In this document: piece after piece, positions 35,829 to 44,641 of the stretch
Numbering within the stretch: the first letter of the stretch is position 1
How the letters are laid out: every line of letters begins with the position of its first letter
Source of the DNA: Spirochaetales bacterium
Lineage (GTDB): Bacteria; Spirochaetota; Spirochaetia; DSM-27196; SLAA01
Length of the DNA stretch: 55,085 nt
NCBI GenBank assembly: GCA_007127105.1
Contig: SLAA01000009.1
Location: 1 to 55,085 of the forward strand
Reading direction: 5' to 3'
Notes under the pieces: generated by a model
Seen by the model: only the letters and a program-made list of their open reading frames with translations
Database searches by the model: none
Told to the model about the DNA's origin: nothing
Position numbers and translations under genes: made by a program

Positions 35829-35938
35829 TAATCAACTCTCGCATTGGCGTGCAAACGCAAGACCTGTAAGCACCTTGAGTTGGCGTTGAGTTCACAAGCG
35901 AACCGGAAATATTCAGCACATGTTCGCGGGAGTGTAGA

Positions 35939-36958
35939 ATGTCCACAACAGCGGGGTCGGTACGTGAATACGTTATAAAAATAATTAATGGAATGGCTCT
36001 TGGCCTTTTCGCCTCACTCATTATTGGTCTGATCCTGAGGCAGATTGGTGACTATACAGGTCTGGCCTTGCTGGTGAGCCTGGGAAGCACCGCGCAACTC
36101 ATGATGGGGCCAGCCATTGGCGCCGGTGTGGCATTTGGTGTTGGGGCTACTGGGCTTGGTATGTTTGCTTCAGTGGTAACCGGAGCTATTGGAGCCGGTA
36201 CTGTCGTGCAGACCGCCGCCGGTGCCGGGGTAATCATAGGTGAACCCGTTGGCGCTTTGGTCGCGGCCTGGGTTGGGGCGGAAGCCGCCAAGTTCATAAG
36301 CGGTCGGACGAAACTAGACGTTATTCTGGTACCCGCTGGCACCATTGTGCTGGGCGGGGCCGCAGGAGTGTTCGTCGGCCCTGCAGTGGCGACACTCATG
36401 ACGGCTCTTGGTGGCTTCATTAACTTATTGACGGGTCTGTATCCCTTGCCCATGGGAGTTCTCGTTGCGGTTACCATGGGCAGTATTCTCACGCTTCCCA
36501 TAAGTAGCGCTGCGCTTGCAATATCCCTTGGGCTAGAAGGCTTAGCTGCAGGCGCCGCAACAATTGGTTGCTCGACACAGATGATTGGCTTTGCCGTCAT
36601 CAGTTTCCGTGACAACGGTATAGGTGGTTCACTGTCGCAAGGCATTGGCACGTCTATGCTGCAATTTCCAAATATCGTCCGAAAGCCTCAAGTGTGGCTC
36701 CCGGTGTTGTTGGCATCGGCGGTGATCGGGCCTCTTTCGACGGTGGTCTTCCGAATGGAGAACAGTCCCATTGGAGCTGGCATGGGAACGAGTGGACTGG
36801 TGGGACAGATAGCAACGCTGGAGGTCATGGGCACCGCAGTACTGCCTCAGGTGCTTCTGCTTCATTTTGTTCTTCCCGCGCTGCTCACTCTTGGGTTTGC
36901 CACGCTCTTGCGGCGTCGTGGTCTCATCCTTGAAGGGGATCTCAAACTGGATGTATAG
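35939..36958 (+). CDS. Stand-alone PTS EIIC-like membrane protein
   Basis: This 339-residue integral membrane protein resembles the PTS_EIIC_2 family: about ten helices rich in Gly and Ala, with conserved MGPAIGAGVAFGVGA, AAGAGVIIGEPVGALVAA and FRMENSPIGAGMGTSGLVG. These proteins lack the A and B domains of true phosphotransferase systems, and none is encoded here, so ordinary sugar PTS uptake is unlikely; transport or sensing of an unknown ligand is possible. GGGAG precedes the ATG. It ends one base into a possible GTG of the next gene, so it is probably co-transcribed with the c-di-GMP phosphodiesterase. Confidence 0.82.
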   Translation: MSTTAGSVREYVIKIINGMALGLFASLIIGLILRQIGDYTGLALLVSLGSTAQLMMGPAIGAGVAFGVGATGLGMFASVVTGAIGAGTVVQTAAGAGVIIGEPVGALVAAWVGAEAAKFISGRTKLDVILVPAGTIVLGGAAGVFVGPAVATLMTALGGFINLLTGLYPLPMGVLVAVTMGSILTLPISSAALAISLGLEGLAAGAATIGCSTQMIGFAVISFRDNGIGGSLSQGIGTSMLQFPNIVRKPQVWLPVLLASAVIGPLSTVVFRMENSPIGAGMGTSGLVGQIATLEVMGTAVLPQVLLLHFVLPALLTLGFATLLRRRGLILEGDLKLDV

Positions 36959-37001
36959 TGTATGCGGCCATGATGGATCGGAATCCCGTGGAGGGAACGA
37001 G

Positions 37002-37043
37002 ATGCAACAAACGAAAGGGGAGCCGGTCGCTCAGTATGAATGA
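37002..37043 (+). CDS. Possible 13-codon leader peptide
   Basis: An ATG at 37002 has an ideal ribosome site (GGAGGGAACGAG) and opens a frame MQQTKGEPVAQYE that stops at 37041-37043, overlapping the ATG of the EAL gene at 37036. It may load ribosomes for the downstream gene. It could also be chance. Confidence 0.3.
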   Translation: MQQTKGEPVAQYE

Positions 37044-38619
37044 CAACGCCGAAACACTACCTCATCTCAACACCGTGTTCGAGGCTATTGCGAGCCGCGA
37101 TGATCTGTCGAGTGATCTGCGTAAGAGCCTTGTCGAACTATGGGGCGCTCATAAGGAAACTCAGCACCTGCTTGTCCAGGCTCGATCCGACATCGCCCTA
37201 CTCTCCGACCGGGTGCTTGAGAAGGAACGCCGCGAAAAAAAGCTTGAGAGCCAACTGCTCTATAACCGAAAGAGCGGTCTTCCGAACCATTTTGTGCTTG
37301 ATAATGACCTAACCGGGATCATTCGTGAAGCAGTCGTTGCAGCGCACCCACGCACCATAGCGGTCATGATTGTGGCTCTCGATGAGGCCTATGAAATGGC
37401 GCACAAGGCGCTCGATCGGCAGTATACGGACTGGATTATTTACGAATGTGCTGGACGGTTACAGGACATCCTGCCAGCAAACGCCCGACTCTACCACACT
37501 CGTGACAACGAGTTTGTGCTGCTTCTGGTAGGGGTCGATCCCTTAATCAATCTATCGGCTTACGCTGAGCGAGTTCGAGAAACACTCGGGGACAACTTCA
37601 AGTTTCCCGAGTACACGGTACGTATTGGATGTCTGATTGGAAGCGCCGTATTTCCGCGTGATGGAGCTAACAAGACACAGGTCTTACGGAGCGCGGATAT
37701 TGCCCTCAACACAGCCAAGCACCTGCAAAAGTCATATCTTGAGTTTCGTCCAAACATGCAAAGCCAGGCAATTGAAAAGATGGAGCTGCAGGACGCAATT
37801 ATTCGAGCTCTTGAGGAACAGTCAATCGCCGAAATCAGTCGACAGTTTTCCCTGTTTTTTCAACCGTATTTTGCAGTCAGTAGGGGTGAAGCGGGTGGCC
37901 TGTGTTCGCGACTTATTGGTGCTGAGGCACTTATTCGCTGGGAGCACCCGACGAGAGGCCTTGTTGATCCCTGCCGTTTTATTCCGGTCGCCGAGGAGAG
38001 CGGACTCATTATCCCTATAGGTAGTTGGACCTTGTTTCGTGCTGCCGAGCATCTCTCGGAATGGGCGGAACTGGGGCTCAACGAGCTGAGCGTTTCGGTC
38101 AATCTATCTCCCAGGCAGTTTAAGGATCCCAATCTGGTGGAAAACGTTACCAAGGCGCTTGGTCGCAGCAAAGCATCTCCAACGCGTTTCCGCCTGGAGA
38201 TTACCGAGGGGAGTGTCATGGACGACCTTGATCAAGGCCTGCGCAAGCTCCACAAAATATCCCAGCTTGGTGTCGAAATTGTCATTGACGACTTTGGCAC
38301 CGGCTACTCGTCGCTCAACTATCTACGTCGACTTCCCATCCAAGGGATCAAACTTGACAAGAGCTTCATCGACGAAGTCCTCACCAGTAGTCATACCCAA
38401 GGGATAATTCGTGCGGTCTTGCACATGGCGGAGGACATGGGAATAGAGGTAGTCGCCGAAGGCGTAGAGAGCTTCTCACAGGCAGATTACCTTGCGAGTA
38501 TCGCTTGTCCTGTTGTCCAGGGCTACTACTTTGGCAAACCCTTACAGGCGGATTCCTTTAAGAGATTCGCAGAGAAGAATTACGGTAGTACAGTAGCACA
38601 TTCCGAGAAAAACCACTAA
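37036..38619 (+). CDS. EAL-domain c-di-GMP phosphodiesterase with degenerate GGDEF
   Basis: This protein of 527 residues has an N-terminal coiled coil (about 20-75), a degenerate GGDEF domain in which the signature is RDNEF, and a C-terminal EAL domain. The EAL motifs are intact: GAEALIRWEHP, NLSPRQF, LEITEG, VIDDFGTGYSSLNYL, GIKLDKSFI and VVAEGVE, so it should hydrolyse cyclic di-GMP, while the GGDEF half is probably a GTP sensor or inert. No membrane segment is seen. The frame is open to a GTG at 36958; I prefer the ATG at 37036, which is coupled to a short leader frame. Confidence 0.9.
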   Translation: MNDNAETLPHLNTVFEAIASRDDLSSDLRKSLVELWGAHKETQHLLVQARSDIALLSDRVLEKERREKKLESQLLYNRKSGLPNHFVLDNDLTGIIREAVVAAHPRTIAVMIVALDEAYEMAHKALDRQYTDWIIYECAGRLQDILPANARLYHTRDNEFVLLLVGVDPLINLSAYAERVRETLGDNFKFPEYTVRIGCLIGSAVFPRDGANKTQVLRSADIALNTAKHLQKSYLEFRPNMQSQAIEKMELQDAIIRALEEQSIAEISRQFSLFFQPYFAVSRGEAGGLCSRLIGAEALIRWEHPTRGLVDPCRFIPVAEESGLIIPIGSWTLFRAAEHLSEWAELGLNELSVSVNLSPRQFKDPNLVENVTKALGRSKASPTRFRLEITEGSVMDDLDQGLRKLHKISQLGVEIVIDDFGTGYSSLNYLRRLPIQGIKLDKSFIDEVLTSSHTQGIIRAVLHMAEDMGIEVVAEGVESFSQADYLASIACPVVQGYYFGKPLQADSFKRFAEKNYGSTVAHSEKNH

Positions 38620-38630
38620 ACTTTACTCCT

Positions 38631-39212
38631 ATGCTTAAGCTTGACCATCGGTTTGCCGCACGCTTCACAAGGCGAAGCAGCTCTCTCTTTCATAATGAAC
38701 AGCGGCTTGAACTCATAGCCTTTCTTGGCGGTTTGTGTTTGTTTTTCTCTACCATCGAGTATTTGTTCCCGAAACCAGTGCCGTTCTTTCGTCTTGGACT
38801 GGCTAATCTGCCCATCCTCATTACCTTGGATATTCTGAGTCCAGGTTCGGTCTTTCTTCTGGTGTTTCTCAAGGTACTGGGACACGGACTCATCAACGGC
38901 ACTCTTGCGTCCTATGTGTTTCTTTTCTCAATTTCCGGTAGCTTTGCTAGTGCCATTGTCATGCTAGCCGCTCATAGAATAGGTGGGAAGCGAATAAGTC
39001 TTGTAGGTGTAAGCGTCTTTGGTGCCATTGCAAGTAATATCGTGCAGATTACTCTCTCAGTAACCTTCATTTTCGGGCAAACCGCCTGGGTAATTGCACC
39101 ATTGTTTATTGGTCTCGGTGTCAGCAGCGGGGTACTGGTTGGTCTCTTCGCAGAAAAGCTTCGCGAAAAATCGCGTTGGGTAGCGGGAGTTAGGCAGCTC
39201 AATGTCTCGTAA
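38631..39212 (+). CDS. Gx transporter family membrane protein
   Basis: This 193-residue protein has five to six helices and the signature of the Gx transporter family, once named heptaprenyl diphosphate synthase component I: EYLFPKPVPFFRLGLANLPI, LGHGLINGTLASYVFLFS, and GAIASNIVQITLSV. Family members are thought to be small-molecule transporters, perhaps S components of ECF systems; the substrate is unknown. The start has no good ribosome site. It overlaps the next gene by 11 bases. Confidence 0.8.
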   Translation: MLKLDHRFAARFTRRSSSLFHNEQRLELIAFLGGLCLFFSTIEYLFPKPVPFFRLGLANLPILITLDILSPGSVFLLVFLKVLGHGLINGTLASYVFLFSISGSFASAIVMLAAHRIGGKRISLVGVSVFGAIASNIVQITLSVTFIFGQTAWVIAPLFIGLGVSSGVLVGLFAEKLREKSRWVAGVRQLNVS

Positions 39213-39834
39213 AACACACACCAATCCGTTTTTGAAGGCAAATTTTGCAGCAACTCATCTCTTTCTGACCGGCGGCCTGATCATTCCAGCCTTTCTCTTC
39301 CAGGACAACTTAATGGTTCGAGTAACTCAGGTACTGCTGTTTGCAGCCCTGGCGACATTTGCTGGTAAGCGCATTAAATGGAACTACTTCCTGGTTATGG
39401 TTGGTTCCATTACCGCCTTCAATCTGCTGCAACCCCTGGGTGAGGTTATTCTTCGGGTCGGACCCTTTGCCATTACTCGTGGTGCGCTCAATCAAGGACT
39501 CGAGAAGGGTTTCACCATTGTCGGACTCGTGTTTATCTCGCTGTTTTCTATACGACCTGATCTTCGACTCCCTGGTCGAGTTGGTGGACTCGTAGCGCGA
39601 GTGTTTTTCTACTTCGAACGGATTATTGAAGGCAAAAAGAACATAGAAGCGCGGCGGTTGATAGAGAGTATCGATACAATACTCATGTCGATATACACAC
39701 CTGGGCAGACTCAACTGTCGGGCGGTGAGGCGAGCTTCGCCGAGGCAGGTCGGACTACCTGGGTGGGAGCTGCCTGCATGTTCGTCCTTGTGTTTTTGAA
39801 CTGGAGTGCTCTCTTTCTTGTTGCGCCGGTCTAG
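39202..39834 (+). CDS. Hypothetical membrane protein
   Basis: I do not recognise this 210-residue protein with confidence. It has about five helices: LFLTGGLIIPAFLF, VLLFAALATFAG, NYFLVMVGSITAFNLLQP, FTIVGLVFISLFS and a last one at the C-terminus (ACMFVLVFLNWSALFLV). Between the fourth and last is a basic cytoplasmic stretch with FYFERIIEGKKNIEARR. The overlap with the Gx family gene suggests that the two form a complex; a T-component-like role in an ECF transporter is a guess. Confidence 0.65.
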   Translation: MSRKTHTNPFLKANFAATHLFLTGGLIIPAFLFQDNLMVRVTQVLLFAALATFAGKRIKWNYFLVMVGSITAFNLLQPLGEVILRVGPFAITRGALNQGLEKGFTIVGLVFISLFSIRPDLRLPGRVGGLVARVFFYFERIIEGKKNIEARRLIESIDTILMSIYTPGQTQLSGGEASFAEAGRTTWVGAACMFVLVFLNWSALFLVAPV

Positions 39835-39887
39835 AGGTCTGCACCAACGCAGCTTGTGAGCAAAACCAATCTGAGGACGTATACAAC

Positions 39888-40577
39888 ATGAGCAACGAGA
39901 TTCTTTGGGTACTATTGGCGGCAGTCAACTTCGTGGCAATCCTTGTGGTGTACCGGTACTTTGGTGCTCCCGGGCTTTTTGCCTGGATGGTGCTGGCCGC
40001 CGTAACCGCAAATGTCCAGGTAGTGAAGACCGTCGAAATATTTGGCTTAACCGCCACACTCGGCAATATCGTTTATGCTAGTTCTTTTCTAGCGACGGAC
40101 ATTTTGAGTGAGAATCATGGTGCCGCAACCGCGCGTAGGGGTATTGCCATTGGGTTTGTTGGGATTGTCTTTTTTACGGTTGCTATGCAGTTGGCGCTGC
40201 TCTTTGAACCGGCTGCGGAGGACTTTGCGCACAGTGGAATGGCGGCTATCTTCTCTATCTTACCTCGGATCACGGTGGCCAGCCTGGTTGCCTATCTTGT
40301 TTCACAGCTCCACGATGTCTGGGCTTTTGCACTGTGGAAACGTAAATTTCCCAGCACCCGCTACCTGTGGTTGCGCAACAACATGAGTACTATGGTAAGT
40401 CAGTTTATGGACAGCATAGTCTTTACAAGCATAGCTTTCCTCGGCGTGTTCAGTGCTCGCATCTTTCTGGAAATTCTGCTTACAACCTATCTGCTCAAGC
40501 TTGTGGTAGCGGCGCTTGACACCCCATTTCTCTACATCGCGCGCCGGTGGTCAGACAAGGAAAAGATTCCCTCCTGA
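39888..40577 (+). CDS. VUT/YhhQ-family queuosine precursor transporter
   Basis: This 229-residue protein with about six helices resembles the VUT family (YhhQ in E. coli), which imports preQ0/preQ1 or queuine for tRNA modification. Family marks include ATLGNIVYASSFLATDILSE, where the acidic segment lies in a helix, VSQLHDVWAFALWKR, and LRNNMSTMVSQFMDSIVF. GAGGAC lies 9 bases before the ATG. A partner EcfT or tgt gene is not visible here. Confidence 0.88.
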   Translation: MSNEILWVLLAAVNFVAILVVYRYFGAPGLFAWMVLAAVTANVQVVKTVEIFGLTATLGNIVYASSFLATDILSENHGAATARRGIAIGFVGIVFFTVAMQLALLFEPAAEDFAHSGMAAIFSILPRITVASLVAYLVSQLHDVWAFALWKRKFPSTRYLWLRNNMSTMVSQFMDSIVFTSIAFLGVFSARIFLEILLTTYLLKLVVAALDTPFLYIARRWSDKEKIPS

Positions 40578-40621
40578 GAGCACCTCGCATGTATGGGTTA
40601 GTCTATGTGCGCTAAGCGGTC

Positions 40622-41398
40622 TTACTCTTTCCAGGGGAAAATCATGTTTCGTAGCGTTCGCGGGCCGACCCGCTCCTTCTCTTCTTGAAGCAGCTCTGCC
40701 CAGGGTATTTTGGAAGGCTTGGTGCCGGGGTTTGCTTCCAGATAGTCATACTTTTTGAGTCTCAGTTTAAACGCGACATGCACCCAGATGAGAATTCCGA
40801 TGAAGCCTGGCATGAGGAAGGCGGTAAAGACCGACACAAGCAAAATGAGAAAAGAGCCAAAGCCCAGGAATACCGAGAATGCCGTATTGTCAAAAAACAC
40901 AGCAAATGATTTACGGACAATGATCTTGAAACGTCCCGCCAGTCGAGCTCGAATGGGGAAGTAGTACTGACTTGTGAGCAACCAGGTGAGACTGCCCCAG
41001 AACAAGAATACCATTGCAAAGGTACCGACTACGTTGTCCATGCCCGCGTAAACGGGAAATCCAACCACAATAAGAAACATGAGAAAGAGGTAGAGTCCGC
41101 CAAAGGCCAAGCTTTGCTTCCAGCTTACGGCGATATACTCCCGAAGGTTTTCTAGTTCCACACTTTGATAATCTGTGATGTCGCGTACGAAGAAAGACAG
41201 TGTACCAACAATCACCATTACCAGGAGGAAACCGAGCACAAACACAAGGAGCGCTGGCTCAGGCGCTACAGAAGCGAGCCGAGGCGGAATAATGATTGGT
41301 ACCGCTGCCACAATCAGTATGAGGAGATTACCTATGAGCAACCACAGAAGATTGTCCCAGCAATCGAAAAACCATTTCTTCAGTAAGAATAATATCAT
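40622..41398 (-). CDS. Hypothetical membrane protein
   Basis: This 258-residue protein has about five to six hydrophobic helices separated by short loops and a basic tail of about 50 residues (KLRLKKYDYLEANPG and on). I do not recognise the family; the N-terminus KKWFFDCWDNLLWLLIGN has a look seen in DUF624-like proteins, which is not enough for a call. GAAGG precedes the ATG. It converges on the VUT gene and lies 36 bases downstream of the esterase gene, so the two may share a transcript. Confidence 0.6.
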   Translation of the reverse strand: MILFLLKKWFFDCWDNLLWLLIGNLLILIVAAVPIIIPPRLASVAPEPALLVFVLGFLLVMVIVGTLSFFVRDITDYQSVELENLREYIAVSWKQSLAFGGLYLFLMFLIVVGFPVYAGMDNVVGTFAMVFLFWGSLTWLLTSQYYFPIRARLAGRFKIIVRKSFAVFFDNTAFSVFLGFGSFLILLVSVFTAFLMPGFIGILIWVHVAFKLRLKKYDYLEANPGTKPSKIPWAELLQEEKERVGPRTLRNMIFPWKE

Positions 41399-41434
41399 GA
41401 CTGCCTTCGGATTATACTGTTGAGTTGTGCGAGG

Positions 41435-42289
41435 TCAAGCCTCAGTGATGCGTCCATGATGGAAATCAAGCCGTTCAATGAGGTAATCAAGAACTTCATC
41501 GCGCGCCGTGCCGTTTAAGATAACATGTTCATTGGTGTCAAAGACGCGTAGCGCATGATCCGCGCTACGGAGTGAGTGGCGAATTCGCGCTTGTACCGAT
41601 ATCGGCACGGTTGGGTCGTTAGCAGCAAGCAGGGTAGTACTCGGGCATTTTATGTGAGGCAAGGCTGACCGCGCAGCACGCTGAAGTCGGTACAACTCTC
41701 CACCGCCACGTACCCACCGACGTGAACGATACTCCCTTGCGAGTGCACGAAACTCTGGCTTGATGTTATCGGGATTGTAAGAACCGCTATAGCTTTTCAC
41801 GAACCTCCCCAGAATAGGCGTAAATGGGAGGAAGCGCTGGTTCACTTCCAGGGCTGGGGCGCACATTACCAGGGCGTGAGTCTTCAAGGCTGAGGCCATC
41901 AGCACCGCGATCAAGGCGCCCATGGAAAGCCCGACCAGGCTCACCGATGAAGACTGGGCCCGCAGGTCGAGGTAGGCATCTAGAGAGCGCCGCATCCAGT
42001 CGTCAGCGCCGCTAACCGAGAAGTCGGCACCGCCGGTACCGTGGCCGGGTAGGCGCGGTACCGACACCGTATAGCCGGCATCGCATATTCGGTGGGCGGC
42101 ATACTTTAACTCACCTGGGTTGCCGGTGAATCCATGAAGCATAAGAACCGCAGGTCGCTGCGTGACGTCAGCGCCAACTGAGCTTACACATGATGGGTTT
42201 GCACCCTGCAGATGCATAATCGGTAGTGCAACAGAGTCTACTTTGCATTCAGCCACGGCATTTAGAATGCCTGAGAACTCGTGCTTCAT
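41435..42289 (-). CDS. Alpha/beta hydrolase, carboxylesterase-like
   Basis: This 284-residue protein is an alpha/beta hydrolase close to small carboxylesterases and monoacylglycerol lipases. It has the oxyanion-loop motif LMLHGFTGNPGE, the nucleophile elbow LVGLSMGAL with the catalytic Ser, a likely acid in AANDPTVP, and the catalytic His in NEHVILNG. No signal peptide is seen, so it is cytosolic. GGTGGAATT lies before the ATG. The substrate is unknown. Confidence 0.88.
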   Translation of the reverse strand: MKHEFSGILNAVAECKVDSVALPIMHLQGANPSCVSSVGADVTQRPAVLMLHGFTGNPGELKYAAHRICDAGYTVSVPRLPGHGTGGADFSVSGADDWMRRSLDAYLDLRAQSSSVSLVGLSMGALIAVLMASALKTHALVMCAPALEVNQRFLPFTPILGRFVKSYSGSYNPDNIKPEFRALAREYRSRRWVRGGGELYRLQRAARSALPHIKCPSTTLLAANDPTVPISVQARIRHSLRSADHALRVFDTNEHVILNGTARDEVLDYLIERLDFHHGRITEA

Positions 42290-42401
42290 AATTCCACCAG
42301 ACTAACCAAGGAACTGGTTTTTGAACACCCGCTGTAAGCGGTTTTCCAATACCACTATGAGGCTGTTGTGCACACCCGCGCAGCACACGACAATATTGGC
42401 A

Positions 42402-42737
42402 GTGGCGCCTGAAGATATTCCAGACGTTCGTCGTATACTCGCGGAGAACGTACGCAAACAACGAAAACAACTCGGCATGTCGCAGTTCCAACTCGCCGAA
42501 CGGTGTGGAATATCAGCGAGCTTCATTGGCGAAATTGAAACCTCAAAAAAGTATCCCTCGGCCGAGACCTTAGCACTCCTCGCCCACGCTTTGGGACTAG
42601 CTCCCTATCAGTTGTATCTGGAAGGCTCAGACTGGGAGGTGCATGATCGCTACGAGTCTCTCAGACGATTGTATCGTGATATGAAGCACAAGCTGAATAA
42701 GCAACTCGACGAGTCCTTCTGGGACAGCCTTCAATAG
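42402..42737 (+). CDS. XRE-family transcriptional regulator
   Basis: This protein of about 111 residues carries one Cro/C1-type helix-turn-helix (VRKQRKQLGMSQFQLAERCG, then FIGEIETSKKYPS) and a C-terminal helix rich in Lys and Arg. The start is uncertain: the frame is open to 42321 and there is no ribosome site before any candidate. I choose the GTG at 42402, since a possible promoter (TTGTGC-N17-GACAAT) ends just before it. It diverges from the esterase gene and may regulate neighbours or itself. Confidence 0.75.
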   Translation: MAPEDIPDVRRILAENVRKQRKQLGMSQFQLAERCGISASFIGEIETSKKYPSAETLALLAHALGLAPYQLYLEGSDWEVHDRYESLRRLYRDMKHKLNKQLDESFWDSLQ

Positions 42738-42790
42738 CGCCCCTGTTCTCCGCCTGGCCTACAAACATCTGCAATTGTCAGCGTAACGGC

Positions 42791-42818
42791 TTGAAAAAGA
42801 CGGCTTGATGAGAATAAT
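42791..42818 (+). promoter_or_regulatory. Candidate promoter of the ankyrin gene
   Basis: TTGAAA at 42791-42796 and AATAAT at 42813-42818 are 16 bases apart, placing the start about 14 bases before the TTG start codon. Confidence 0.4.
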
Positions 42819-42838
42819 GGAGACGTGGGGAATAAAAG

Positions 42839-43822
42839 TTGAAGGTCGGTGTCTTCTTTCGGAAAGCGCCGCGGACTCAAGTAGAAAAAATCCTTTATGG
42901 ATTGCGGGATAACTCAATAGCCGCTACCGCTTACCGTATGGGAAGTACCTGGCGGGATCTAAACGGGAACGAAATTTCCCAGCACTTTTCGGAGATTACC
43001 CATCTGGTGTTTTTTGTCTGGATAGGTGCTCAACCCGGCGCCTTCGAAACAGAGCATGTAAGCGCAGATACCACAACAGCTACCGAGCATGAATATTCAA
43101 GCTCCTGGCTGGCCTTTCTTAGCGGTTACAGCTTGGGCCGTGAGGTACCAAGCTATCTGCTTACAGATATAGACCAAACTCCTCCGGCATTCCTCTCCAG
43201 CTTGTCCAGTCTGCAGTCTACAGATGAGCTTGTAGCGGAGCTGGCCCAGCAAAAGGTATTGTTCGAGCAGAGTAGCATAGTTGAGCGGGCTCGCTTCGAA
43301 CTTGCAGAGGAGGGGATAGGTCTCAACGATAACAATTTGGCCACCTGCGTCTCGGAGGGTGATGAAACTGCGGTACGGAACTTCCTTCGCATGGGATTTA
43401 GCCCGAATACGGCGAACTCCGACGGCGTGCCTCTTCTGTCGCTGGCGGTCCGTCGGCGAAACAGTAGTTTGGTACGCCTCTTAATTGATGAAGGAGCGCG
43501 AGTGAACTCAGTAGCCGAAGACCGAGGCACAAGTCCACTGATGGAGGCCGCAGGTCATGGTGAGCTACCGTATGTACGTTTGCTGCTTGAGCGAGGTGCG
43601 GATCTCCACCAACAGAGCAAGACCGGTCAGAATGCTCTCATTCTAGCCGCCTCGGAAGGTCATGCCGATGTCGTGGAGGAGTTAGTCAAGTATGGGCCAA
43701 ACCTTGACGTGGTCGACAGCCTGGGTATGACTGCGCTACGCTATGCTAAGCTCTTCGGATATCAGGAGATGGCATCTATCCTGGAAGATGCGGCGGTGCT
43801 TGACATCGGCGCAGCCCAATAA
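42839..43822 (+). CDS. Ankyrin-repeat protein
   Basis: This 327-residue soluble protein has an unfamiliar N-terminal domain (about 1-165, starting KVGVFFRKAPRTQ) and a C-terminal array of four to five ankyrin repeats: DGVPLLSLAVRRRNSSLVRL, GTSPLMEAAGHGELPYVRLL, GQNALILAASEGHADVVEEL and a last LGMTALRYAKLFG. It has no signal peptide. The start is a TTG with GGGG about 9 bases upstream. Bacterial ankyrin proteins mediate protein contacts; the partner here is unknown. Confidence 0.85.
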   Translation: MKVGVFFRKAPRTQVEKILYGLRDNSIAATAYRMGSTWRDLNGNEISQHFSEITHLVFFVWIGAQPGAFETEHVSADTTTATEHEYSSSWLAFLSGYSLGREVPSYLLTDIDQTPPAFLSSLSSLQSTDELVAELAQQKVLFEQSSIVERARFELAEEGIGLNDNNLATCVSEGDETAVRNFLRMGFSPNTANSDGVPLLSLAVRRRNSSLVRLLIDEGARVNSVAEDRGTSPLMEAAGHGELPYVRLLLERGADLHQQSKTGQNALILAASEGHADVVEELVKYGPNLDVVDSLGMTALRYAKLFGYQEMASILEDAAVLDIGAAQ

Positions 43823-43834
43823 TAGCTTGTGAAC

Positions 43835-44641
43835 ATGGCCCAGTCGGACTCGTTACACCTGTTTCACCTCTATCTTCCCGGGGGTCGACCTAGTTTTTTT
43901 CATGACCTAACAGGGGCTATCCACACCCCCGAGCGTATCGCCCACAACGAGCTGCGTGCTTACTACGGTCGTGATCCCGACCCACCGGAAGTGGCCGAGT
44001 TCCGTAAAGAGCTTCACCATACAATAGCACATGCGGTTCGGCGAGAATGCGCCGACGCCGGATTCCCCCTCCGATTTGTTTTGTCGTCGGCTGCCTTCCT
44101 CGCTGGGTTTCTTATACTGAGTCTGTTTTTCCGCTTTACCCCTCTGCCCATTAAACTCGTAACCGCAGTTTTGACAGGCATGGCAACATACCTTTTCATT
44201 CTGAGAAGGAAGTGTGGTGGTGAAGGCGTCAAGGATCGTGTTGAGGGGCTCTGCGGGCGCCTGGACGCTGTTGTCTTTCGTGAAAGCAGCTTCATTGGTG
44301 CTGTCGAGGAGTACCTGGACAGCTTAGCAAATATGCCCACCGATCAAATGATGTCTCATGCGATACATGGTGACAAGCGACTTCCGTCGGACTCTGAGCT
44401 TGGCCCACCGTTATGCAGGTACATAGAACAACGCAGACGGTCTCGAATTCCAGAGCGACTGTACCGAAAACTGCTTCGCGCTAAGCGACTAAGTGATCGA
44501 GACTGGGTGACTCTTCAGTCCAGATGCGATGCCGACTACTTTCCACCTGAGCTGCTGGCATTGCTGCTCTATTTCAAACTCCACCACAACTACTCGGATA
44601 TAACTTGTTCATCTAAACGGATTGACTCCAGCTCTCGTTGA
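43835..44641 (+). CDS. Hypothetical protein with two central membrane helices
   Basis: This protein of about 268 residues is not one I recognise. The N-terminal 80 residues are polar, then two hydrophobic helices (FVLSSAAFLAGFLILSLFF and LVTAVLTGMATYLFIL) and a basic C-terminal part of about 140 residues with many Arg and Leu. A GTG two codons earlier is also possible. It follows the ankyrin gene by a few bases, so the pair may act together at the membrane. Its last 52 bases overlap the end of the UPF0164 gene on the other strand. Confidence 0.6.
   Translation: MAQSDSLHLFHLYLPGGRPSFFHDLTGAIHTPERIAHNELRAYYGRDPDPPEVAEFRKELHHTIAHAVRRECADAGFPLRFVLSSAAFLAGFLILSLFFRFTPLPIKLVTAVLTGMATYLFILRRKCGGEGVKDRVEGLCGRLDAVVFRESSFIGAVEEYLDSLANMPTDQMMSHAIHGDKRLPSDSELGPPLCRYIEQRRRSRIPERLYRKLLRAKRLSDRDWVTLQSRCDADYFPPELLALLLYFKLHHNYSDITCSSKRIDSSSR

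Noticed and set aside
36052-36651. Open frame of 199 codons antisense to the EIIC-like gene
   Set aside because: The Pro/Ala/Thr-rich composition is what the reverse of a Gly/Ala-rich membrane protein gives; no start signal.
36958-37043. A frameshift joining the leader frame to the EAL protein
   Set aside because: The EAL frame is intact from 36958 onward and the leader has its own stop; no broken homology can be shown.
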